Source of the DNA: Heterodera schachtii | Taxonomy: Eukaryota; Nematoda; Chromadorea; Rhabditida; Heteroderidae | Length of the DNA stretch: 64,000 nt | Direction: 5' to 3' | NCBI GenBank assembly: GCA_023374025.1 | Contig: SIJG01000007.1 | Coordinates: 353,852-417,851 of the forward strand | Shown here: piece by piece, positions 34,546-44,945 of the stretch | How positions within the stretch are numbered: the stretch's first letter is position 1 | How the letters are laid out: each line of letters begins with the position of its first letter | Position numbers and translations under genes: made by a program | Notes under the pieces: generated by a model | Databases searched by the model: none | What the model was told of the DNA's origin: nothing | What the model saw: the letters and a program-made list of their open reading frames with translations, nothing else

Positions 34546-35178
34546 AATCAAAAATGCAAAATTTCAAATTGTTAAATTTAAGCAAGGTCTAGGAAAATTA
34601 AAAAATTTGAAAAAATTAAGGCGCAGTTGCATGAAAATTCTTACGACATAGTATAGAAATAGGATTTCGAAATAATTGAAATCATCCTATTCTCGCCTTT
34701 CCACAGCACCAATACAAAAATTACAATGAATGTTGATTGAACCGCGAGAGAAAAACGTGAAAAGCGAAAAGGAAATGGCAAACAAAACAAATTTTTTGTT
34801 TTTATTTTTTGAATTTCATCTTTTTGGCAAAATGTTTAAAATATGAAAAATAAAATTTGTTTTCTAGAGACCGGGGCAGGAACAAAGAACTTTTTGCAGG
34901 AACGCTGGTCCTGAACCTATATTTTTGGTGAAATTTGCAGGACCAGGAAACCAAAAAAACAGGATTTTTTTTTCCGCTGATTTACTGTCCCAGCGTGGTT
35001 TCCAAATTCTGCACTTTCCGGCATTTTTTCTCAAAATTCCCGTCTCTAAAAATGTGTATCCCTTGTGTCCTTCCTTTTCTTTTGTTTTTCCTTGATTTTT
35101 TAGTGTCCTTATTTCTAAGATTTGACCTTAGCTTCATTTAGTTGAATAATTAAATATTTAATAAAATAATTTGCGCAA
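34546..35178. promoter_or_regulatory. Shared upstream interval, BAF and NAA10
   Basis: 633 bases between two divergent start codons. AT-rich with T runs. No core promoter motif identified. Confidence 0.3.
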
Positions 35179-37312
35179 ATGAACATCAGACAGGCGACCA
35201 GTGAAGATCTGATCAAAGTTCAGGACTGCAATTTGCTATGTTTGCCTGAGAATTACCAGGTCAATTATTGCATCAATCAATTTTATTCATCATTTAATTG
35301 ACATTATTTCAGATCAAATACTACATGTATCACTTTGTGAGTTTTTTGGCATTTTTATGGATGGCATGGACCGAATTTTGCATTTTTTGGCCTTGAAAAC
35401 CGTGTAAAAATACAAAATTTTCAATTTTTTTTATTCGAATTCTGAATTATACATCCATTTGGTTTGAAGCCGACCTCGAATTCATTGACCTAAAAAAAAA
35501 CCTTAAATTTTACGGATTTCCCAAAATGGCTTATTGTTGGTCCATCGTCCTATATTACCTATCTGTAAAATACCAATTTTCGCTTTATTTACATCTTTTT
35601 TCAGCTTTCATGGCCTCATCTTTCATATATCGCGGAAGACACAAAGGCAAAAAAAATAAATAAAATTTACATTTTTTTTTGCCAAATTTTTTAGGGCAAT
35701 ATTATTGGCTATGTTTTGGCCAAAATGGAAGAAGAAATGGAGGACGACGAGCCCCATGGACACATCACTTCGTTGGCTGTCAAGCGAACCTTTCGTCGAC
35801 TCGGTTTGGCACAAAAATTGATGAACCAAACGGCACGGTCGATGGTCGAAGTGTAAGTGTGCAACATTCAATATTTGGAATGTTACCGCCATTTTTTCTG
35901 AGAAATTTGTCAAATTTCGCCGAATTTTTTAATTTCTATTTGATCTGAATTGAGTTGATACATGGAATGAGAAAGGGTTGATCCGAAAACCTTTGTTGGG
36001 GTCAAAAGTCAGAGAGGTAACCGAATTCCAGACTTTTTGGGTTGGAATTCGAGAAAAATTTTTGGAGGTACCAAACCCAGGGGATGTAGCCGGAAACAGG
36101 GGCCTTTTGTGGCTGGGAATTTCTGATTTTTTTTTTTTGAGAGAGAGCCTCTGGCTTTACCCTTTACCAAACTCAAATTTGACGGCATTTTTTTCTTTGC
36201 CTTTTTCCAAAAGTAAAAAAAAAAAAAAAATTTGGTCGCTGCCTTAGAATTTTTTTTGGGAATTTTTTAATTGGATTCCATATTGGACCTGGACTTGGAT
36301 TTCCTGAACCAAAATCCAAGAAAATTCAGGCCAGGAAAAACCCAGTTTACCGGAAAAAACCTATACCAGTATTTAAGAAAAACCCAGGCCTGGATCCAGG
36401 TTCAGGTCAAGCCCTAGACAAAATAAAAGTGCCAACAATTTGCATTTTGGCTATTTTCTTTCTTTCACAGTTACAATGCGCGTTATGTGTCGCTGCACGT
36501 GCGGAAGAGCAACCGCGCGGCGTTGAACCTGTACGCGCACACGTTGAAATTTGACATCTGCGACATGGAGCCCAAATACTATGCGGACGGCGAAGACGCG
36601 TACATGATGAAGCGCCGATTGGTCCGTTTGTGAATTGGCCGCCGAATTGACAAAACATATTTAAAAAAAAAAGATTTTTTTTTTACATTGGAGGTTCTCC
36701 TATTTTTTTTATTTTCATTGGTGTTTGGATCATGAGGAATTAATTTATGGTATGGCATAAATGGAAATTTTATTTTTTCGGGAAATCTTTATTTCGAAAT
36801 TTTTGACGCATTTTTGTTTTTTTTCATATAAAGAAACAGAGCTCGGAATTTTGAAAAAATTTGATCAAAACACTCAGGAATTGCCAGTTACCCCCCCCCC
36901 CCCCCCGAGTTTTTAATTTTCAAAAAAACAAAATTTTATTTGAAATTTAATTTTAAAAAAATTTTTGGGGGGGGGGGGGGGCGCGAGGGGAGGAGGTGAC
37001 GGCAACTCCCTAAAAATTCTATAGACTCTTCATCCGCATGCTTTTTTTTCAAAGAGTTATCCTGGGATCAGGAATCCTGGAAAATTCTGACAGGACTCGG
37101 GCGTTTTGTTTTCCTGTCTCTAATAATAATACAATAAAAATTCCTTTGATTTTCTGACACAAATTCCCCCCCCCCCAATTTTTCAGGTTCAATATGCCTT
37201 GGACAATAACATTGAGCCGGCGGATCGTAGCACCTTTTTCCAGCCGCCCAATGAGCGCAAGGGCAAAGGGAGGGGCGGTGGCGCGGGCGCTGGCGGAGAA
37301 ACGAAAAAATGA
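35179..37312 (+). CDS. naa-10: N-alpha-acetyltransferase catalytic subunit NAA10 (NatA)
   Basis: The GNAT-fold catalytic subunit of the ribosome-associated NatA complex, which acetylates protein N-termini. Exons: 35179-35259, 35313-35336, 35605-35646, 35695-35852, 36471-36621, 37187-37312, giving 193 residues. The sequence follows human NAA10 closely: [61 protein letters not shown] (containing the acetyl-CoA loop R-R-x-G-L-A), [17 protein letters not shown] and [16 protein letters not shown]. Intron 3 (35647-35694) is GC-AG. The C-terminal exon is Gly/Lys-rich. If the last intron is retained, the protein instead stops at 36631-36633 after RRLVRL, so two C-termini are possible. The human protein has a longer acidic tail. 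Confidence 0.93.
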
Positions 37313-37453
37313 AAATTTTAATTTTTTGTGTCCATTTCAATCGGTGGTCGTCGATAAGAAAATAAGAGAGAGAGGGAGAGGAATAACACATAAATACACT
37401 TCGTTTTTGATCATTTTCTCTTATCTATTTGTTCCATCCATACATTTTTTGTT

Positions 37454-37843
37454 GGTAATTGTTTAGGAAATGGTACCCCTCCCCACTTTTTTCGAGAGAA
37501 AAAAAATGATCCTAAATTTAAATGGGTTCATAAAAACTCATTTAATGGAATGTTTGGGGATCGCTGATCACGAATCCGGCATTCATTTCGACAAATTCCA
37601 AAACCACGGAGCCCGAGTTTCGAACAACAAACAAAATTTTAGCATTTTTCGTCTAAAAATTTTACAAAATTTAAATTTTCCACTTTTGTTCTAGTTTGGT
37701 TCGGGGTTCGAAATTGGTCGAAATGGGTGCCATATTCGTTGATCATCGACCTCGAAAACCCTCAGAAAAATGTTTTATGACTTTTTAAATTAAGGTTTTT
37801 TCGTAAATGGGCCGGGGGGAGGTACCATCTTAAACAATTACCG
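37454..37843. mobile_element. 390-bp foldback MITE
   Basis: Terminal inverted repeat GGTAATTGTTTA...ATGGTACC(C/T)CCCC, with inner GGGGATCGCTGATCACGAATC inverted in the right arm. Related to the element at 30643-31111. Lies between NAA10 and SLC41. Confidence 0.75.
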
Positions 37844-37964
37844 TTGTTTGATTGAATTAATAATATATGAAATAAAATTGTTTTTTATTTGCATTTTAAT
37901 TCATTTTTAATTTTAATTATTGGTAAAAGTTTTTTGCCAAATAATTTTTTTTTTTGTTGCCAAA

Positions 37965-40900
37965 ATGTGTGACAATTTGTTGACCAAAAAGTGCCAACCA
38001 TTTGCTGTTGTTGAGGACCGGAATTGTGACCGCTTTTCATCGTCCATCGGAAGAAGAAGCCATTTGACAACACCAAAAACGACGACGACGCAGCGCAACG
38101 ACACCGCGGAGGGACGACGGATTCGAAAGCGGAGGAACACCGGCGAAAGTACGAAAAATTGGGGAATTTTTTTCGAAATTTTTGGGGTTATTGCCATATT
38201 GAATTTGTCATTTTTTTAGTAAAAATGAAAAATTAGAATTTATTTCTAGGATATACTTTTTTGAAAAAAAAAAACCATTTTTAATGAATATGAACATTCT
38301 TTTAAAAAAGTATCTGTTTTTTGAATTTTTATAACATATTTTTCCTTTGAATTGCGCAGTAAAATGCCATAATGCCGAAATTTGAAAAATTAAAAAAAAA
38401 ATTCCGACCCTTCCAAAAAATGGGGGATTAATTGGTTTTCTTTAGGTTAAGTTTTTTAAATTAATTTTGTTTCTGCATGTCTTGAGATAATTTCAGTAAA
38501 AAAAAACTATTTATTTCAAAAATTTTTGTTCAAACAATTTCAAAAAAAAAATGGCATAAAGCGCCGCCTGGGACAAATTTGTCTTTGAAATTTTGTTTGT
38601 ACGTTTTAGCCATAAATTTTCCTTGGACAGGCATTGCCTCCCAAATGCAATTGGCCGCCTATTCAGCGAAAACTGACCAAGTGGATTTGCATCCGTTGAA
38701 CGGTGCCGTGGCACAAAAACACCACCAAAGTTGGCGGGGATGGAATAGGAAATTTTAAAAAATGGCACTTTTCTTTTTGTCAGAGAATGCCGGCAAAGTG
38801 ATGCCCGCCGGTGACGACGGCACAAATGAGGACGATTTGGTCGAAGTTGCCCCCATTGTGTGGCCGTGACCCCCACCAACAATTGGGCCGGGCCGAGCCC
38901 TCGTTGGTCCTCTTCTTCGAGGTCATTGCCTTTTTCTCAACACTTTTTTTTCCGTATTTTTTGAGTCATAAATTTCCCTATTTATACCATAAATTGAGTT
39001 AAATTATTTGAATCCATAATAAAATCATGCATCATGCCACAGGCCTCCGGATTTTTAAACCAGAAAAAAAAATCGAAATTGCGGGGAGGGAATCTTAAAA
39101 ACTCTTTCTAAAATTTGTTTGCATTTTTTTTTGAACCAAAAGGAATTTAGCAATAGAAAAATAGTCGATAAGGGCGCCGCCATGTTGGAAAGTTTTGAAA
39201 AATAAAAAATTTCCATCTAAAACATTTGGAAAAAAATTATTTTTTTTTTTTTTTGCTAGCGAGGTTCTCCCCCCCCCCCTTATTTTGAATTTTCTGAACC
39301 CATGAAAAAACCCTGGCCTTGGTGGTCCATGCTTTTAAAACCAAAAAAAATCGAGGGGGTGCGGGGAAATTTTTAATTGTAAGACATTTTTAAATTATTT
39401 TTTTATAATAATTATTTTCCAGGTTCTGTTCCCCTTTCTGGTTGCCGGCCTTGGCATGGTCCTTGCCGGCCTTGTGTTTGACAAAGTGCAGCACTGGTCA
39501 TTTTACCAGGTATTTTTAATTTTTTTTTTTTTTTAAATTTTTCTCATTTTAATGCCTATTTCTCTTTTTTTTACGAGACCTATTTTATTATGGCATTTTG
39601 AATGGAGTTTGTTATCCAATGGCCATATTGTTCATGGCTTGGTTGGTCTCGAAATCCTGGCCTTTTTTTGATCCATCCCCGGGATTTGTCGATTTCGAAA
39701 ATCCAATTCAAAATCTTTTGGTATCTTTTTTTCAAGAATATTTCATTATGAATGTTTTTATTTTTTTGCACTTGCAAAATGGGGACGGGATAAAATTTCG
39801 CCGCCGTAATTTCGCCGGACGGAATTTCGCCGGGACAAAATTTCGCTTCAAAAAAATAAAATAAAAAATTAGACTTAGAAATTTTTTAAGAAAAAATCTT
39901 AGAATTTCTTATAAGAAAATTTCAAAAAAAATTTTAGAAAAAATTTTCAAGGATTTTTTTTTTGAAATTTATGATAAATTAGTAAGTTTTTTCGAAAATT
40001 TTTCCAAAAAATCGCTTAAAAAAATTTTTTCAAAAATTTTTCATTGAAATTTCCATATAAAAAATTTCTAAGAAATTTTTTGAAAATTTCCAAATTTTTA
40101 AAAAAATTTCTTTGGCGAAATTATGTCCCGGCGAAATTTCGGCCGGCGAAATTCCGTCCGGCGAAATTTCGGCGGCTTAATTTCGGCCGGCGAAATTTTG
40201 GGGTGCACCCTTCAATATATATATATATATATTTTTTTTAATTTTTGCTTTTCGACCCATTATTAATTTTTTCTTTTTGTTTAATTTGAGGCTCTCAAAC
40301 TCAAACAACATATCATTTTTTTTCACCAAAAATTTTTTAAAAAAATTCACTTATTGTTAAATATTTTTTTTGATTTACTGGAAAAAAATTTGTTTTTTTT
40401 TCTTAAATTCCTTTGTTTTTCGTATAGGAGGCGCCCCAGGCACTGATTTTGGTGCCCGCTTTGCTCGGCCTCAAGGGCAATTTGGAGATGACATTGGCCT
40501 CCCGACTGTCCACCGAATCGAACACCGGCAAAATGGAAAGTCGGGAACAAATCTATGCCATTGTGGTGGCAAACATTGCGCTCATCGAAACGCAGGCCAT
40601 CGTTGTCACGGTGAGCCCTCGGATATTATTATTGTTAGATTTTTGTCAAGAAAAATGCATACATTATTTGTCTGGCAACCATTTTTGGTCATTTTTATTT
40701 TTCAGAAAAATTTAAAAAATTAACCGTTTTTTTAAATTGGAATTTTGGGCCTAATTTTGATGTGCCTAATTTATAAAAATTTGTTTTGAATTAGGTGGTA
40801 TTCTCTGTACAAATTTTCAAAAAATAAGTGAAAATTTTTTAGTTTATATTTTTTTTCCATCTAAAAATGGAAAAAAAAAAAAAGAAATTGTCCCCTAAAA

Positions 40901-43900
40901 AATGTTTTCCGGATAGGATTTTTATCATTTTCCGCGCCAAAAATGGCCCATTTTATGCCTTTTGAGTCAAATTTTTCCAAAATTTCATAGTTTTTGGCCA
41001 CTGCTGCGGCCATGGCACTGTCTTGGATTCCACGTGGTCAGCTCGACTGGGGCCATTCCATGCTGGTCGGTTCGGCGGCATTGACCACCGCGTCGGTTGC
41101 CTCCCTGGTGCTTTCCTGTGTGATGATTGTCGTGATTTTGATTGCCAAACGGTACCAAGTTAATCCGGACAATGTTGCAACACCAATCGCTGCGTCAATG
41201 GGTAAAAAAAAGCCGATAAAATTTGGGATAAAAATCCAAAAAAAATGTTTCTGCCGCTAACAGGGGTCGAACCTGTGACCTTGGGCTTATTAGACCCACG
41301 CTCTAACCGACTGAGCTATAGCGGCTGTTGGGTGTTGTTCCAGTGAATTCCTTAAATAGATAAATTTTTTGAACAAATTGTGGTAAAATTTAATGGACAA
41401 ATTCAGCTAAAATCAGCACTTTTTAAAAAGGAAAAACAAAATGATTTAGCAGTTTTTTTTTAACAGATTTTCACCAAAAAAAATATGAATTTAGTGAATT
41501 TTTTAAAATCTTTCGCGTGAATTTTTTAGAAAATAAGGTCTACGAGGTGGGGGGGGGGGCGGGACCAGTAAGGAAAATCTTAAAATTTCAGTAAAAAATA
41601 GTCAAATTTCGAGGGGGTCTTGAGGGTACGTAACCCCCTACCCATGGGTGACCGCCCTTAGGCATTGTGTTTTGGTTTTCCGCCGTTTTTCCAATTTTTG
41701 CCGTCGTAAAAAAAAACTACGGCACAGGCGATCTGACCACATTGGTTGTGCTGTCAGTGGTCGGCAACATTTTTCTGAGCGCTCATCGAACAGAGAATTG
41801 GCTGACCATTTGTACCATTTTGTTCTTTCTGTTGTTGTTGCCGGCATGTGCCATTGTGGCGTGGAGTGATGCAAGCGCAAGACAGGCAAAAATATGGAAA
41901 AAATGGGGGAAAATCATTTAAAAATGCCATTTTTAAACATTTTTAGGTGCTTCGATACGGGTGGTCTCCGATCATATTTTCCATGTAAATTTTTTGCAAT
42001 TTGTTGTGTTCTGTTGAGACATTCATTCGGCTGCATAACTTTTTCATCCCCAATCGAAAAAAAAAATGAAAAATTTTAGTTTTTTTTTTAATTTTTTAAA
42101 CGGTTTTTTTCGGTAAGAAATAAAAAACTTTCAAAAGAATTTTTTCGTTTTTTTATAATTTTTTCAAAACCTCTAACAAATTAAATTTTTCCATTTTTGG
42201 ATTTATTTCTGATAAATTGAATTTGTTGTTCCAAAAGGATGATCAGCAGCAGTGGCGGCTTTGTGTTGGAAAGGGCAATTCGCAATTTTCGACAAATGGC
42301 ACTTTATCAGCCGGTGATGAATGGCAAGTCATTTTCATTTGTCATCCAACCATTCATTAATATATTTAGTGTATTTGCTGGCATTAATTGATCCCATGAC
42401 AATAAATTCTAATTTTTGACACTTTAAAATGGTCAATTTCCCACACCCGAAATGAAAAAAAAAAAAACAATTTTTGGGAGAAAATGTAAAAAGGCAATTT
42501 GTGAAAATTTGTACCAATTTGAATTCCCCAGACGATGAGTATAATTTATTTCTAAATTTTTAATTTAAAATTGGAAATTTATGGGTCAAATTTACGACAA
42601 ATTCCGTTCAAATTATAAAAAATCAATCCGTCCTTTTTACAAAAAATATTTAAATTTATTATATTTTTTTAGGCGTTGGTGGCAATTTGGCCGCAGTTGC
42701 CGCCTCCAAACTGTCCACATTTTACCATCGGACTGCACAGCTTGGCATATTGCCAAACGAGTGGACAATGGGTCGTTTCTGCTCCATTTCAAGGGCATTT
42801 TTTTCGCCCGATTCGGTACAAAAATGGAGGGGGCGGACCAAATAAATGGGAGCAAAATCGTCCCCCCCCCCCCCCCCGAAATTAAAAAAAAATTTGAAAA
42901 ATTTTTATAAAAGTTTTATTAAAACAAAAGATTTCGGGGTGAAACGATAACGGGTGGGAGGGGCTGATCAGAGCAGCTCGTTTTTTATAAGAAAATTTAG
43001 AGGAAAAAAAATTTCTAGCATATTTTTCCAATATTTTGTGACGAATTGCTAAGTTTTTGCAAATTTCAAAAAACCGCTACGAAAATTTTTCAAACAATTT
43101 TTTTTAATTCCCTATCAAAATTTTCTTAGATTTTTTTTTTTTTTGAAAAATTCTAGGTTCAATCCATGGCTTAAAAACCCCACTAATTAATTGGCTTTTC
43201 CCCACTTTTTCCATTTTTGTTTTAAGGATTCGCGTGCCGCCCGTGTGTTTCTGATGCTCTGTGTGCCTGGCCATATGTTGTTCAATTGGGTCATTTTTGT
43301 GCTCCATCCCCAAAGTGGTGACTACGTTGTGCAGGGCCCCCTGTTCACCGCACTTTATCTCAGCGCTGCGCTGGCGCAGGTGTTTTTTGCGCCGACAAAA
43401 AAAATTACGAAATTTTCGGGATTTTTCAATTATTTTTTGCGGAAATTTTTCAATATTTTTACCCCTTTTTGATTCGCCCACCCACACACACACATCTTCC
43501 TACTCCCATGCATTGTCAAGAAACATGGGACTTTAAAATAGAGGGGGGGGGGGGAGATTTTAAAACAAATTCCCATAAAATTTACAAAATTTTATGTCGG
43601 CCTCTCTACTGTCGGGGGCGGCACACCATTTGGCCCTCAATTTTCCAACATTTTTTTTTTTTTGAAAATAATTCAGCAAAAATTTTAAAATTTTCGCTTG
43701 ACCTATAACAAAAAAAAAAGAGGATCAGTTCTGGAAAGAAATTAGGGTAAAAAAATAATACTTTTATATTGGCAATAAATATATAAATGAGTCACAAACA
43801 TTCAAAAAATAATTCACACAGGTTGCCATTTTGCTGCTTTTGTGCCAATGGTTGGTGCCGTTGATGTGGCTGTGGCGCCAGGTCAGTCAGTGTGTCACCC

Positions 43901-44145
43901 CTCCCCACCATAAATGGCATTATTATTGATAGGTGCCATAATTGGATTTCCCCCCCCCCCCCACTTTTCAGAATCCCGACAATGCCGCAATTCCCTATCT
44001 GACAGCGGTGGGCGACCTGCTCGGCACCACCTTCCTTTTCGCGGCATTTTCCGTGTTGGCATTGTTGAAGCCCGAAGAATTGGTGTCCATTGTGTCCAGC
44101 ACTCCTTTGCCACCCACGGGAATGCCACCGCCGCCGCCGGGCTAA
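37965..44145 (+). CDS. SLC41-family magnesium transporter
   Basis: A membrane Mg2+ transporter of the MgtE/SLC41 family. Exons: 37965-38148, 38631-38729, 38784-38921, 39423-39509, 40428-40610, 40991-41201, 41728-41885, 41947-41984, 42238-42323, 42673-42815, 43227-43379, 43822-43881, 43972-44145. The cytosolic N-terminus is basic, then acidic. The membrane core matches SLC41A1: LFPFLVAGLGMVLAGLVFD, LVPALLGLKGNLEMTLASRL (first MgtE-type repeat), NPDNVATPIAAS, then PVMNGVGGNLAAVAASKLST (second repeat), and near the C-terminus IPYLTAVGDLLGT. It ends in a proline run. Exon 3 changes frame between NEDDLVEVAP and EPSLVLFFE. The exon total is 1,714 nt, one base too many, and a C5 run at 38850-38854 is the likely spot. 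With one base removed, the product is 570 residues. Two introns are GC-AG (41886-41946 and 42324-42672). A tRNA-Ile lies antisense in intron 6. Confidence 0.92.
39781..40211. mobile_element. Foldback element, AAATTTCGCCGGCC family
   Basis: The left end carries repeats of AATTTCGCCG and the right end carries CGGCGAAATTTCGG repeats ending TTGGGGTGCACCC. The AT-rich centre is partly self-complementary. Same family as 62672-63029. No clear target duplication. In SLC41 intron 4. Confidence 0.75.
41252..41325 (-). tRNA. tRNA-Ile (AAT)
   Basis: A clean cloverleaf. The acceptor pairs GCCGCTA with TAGCGGC, the D-arm is GCTCAGTCGGTTAGAGC, and the T-arm is ACAGG-TTCGACC-CCTGT. The anticodon loop CTAATAA reads AAT for isoleucine, with T at position 33. 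It lies antisense within SLC41 intron 6. Confidence 0.95.
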
Positions 44146-44945
44146 TTAATCAATTAATTAATTTTATCATCGCTGTGATTATATGTGTCTAATCAATTTA
44201 TGATTTGATTTGCCAAATCTCATTGTGTTTGTGTCCTCCCGGCTTTTTTGTTAACAAAAAACAAATTGTTTTTCCTTCAATTTTTTCTCGTCAGCTTTTG
44301 TTTTTTTCTGCGTCAAAATACTCAAAAGATATTATTATTATTATAATTATCATATTATTATTCATTTTGTTTTCTCTTTTTATGAATTTAATTAAATTCC
44401 TTTAAATAATATTTGAAATTCATTTCAAATCGCCTTCTTTCTTCAGTCAATCATTGTCAAATTCAAATGTGAATTTCGCAGCTGCATTTTGGCTATTTAA
44501 TTATGCATTTATTGTTTTTGTGATTGTTTTGTTTAATTTTTTCCTTGAAAAAGGGTGTCAAAATGGTTTTCTATAAATTTTTCCAGTTTCCTTGGAATAA
44601 AAAATTAATTTATGCAAATTTTAATGGGAGAATTATTATGTTTTTTTAATTCGATTTTTTCCTTAATTAATTTTTTTTTTAATTTTACATATTTAATATT
44701 TAGACATTACGAAATTTCGTCTAAAATTATTACATTTAAAAATTAAATTACTTCGTTTTTAGACTTTTGTTAATTATTCAAAATTTTTCGGTAAATTTTT
44801 ATGGCCATTCATTCATTGGCAATTTTCAAATCAAATTAACAAAATGCGTTGTGCAATTTTGCGCATTTTCTTCGTGTTTGCCACCGTCGGATATTCCCTT
44901 TAAAAAAATTGAATTAATTAATAATTATTTAAAAATTCCAAATTT
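44146..44945. other. Convergent 3' intergenic region
   Basis: The 3' flanks of SLC41 (plus) and the next gene (minus). AT-rich, nothing recognised. Confidence 0.5.
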
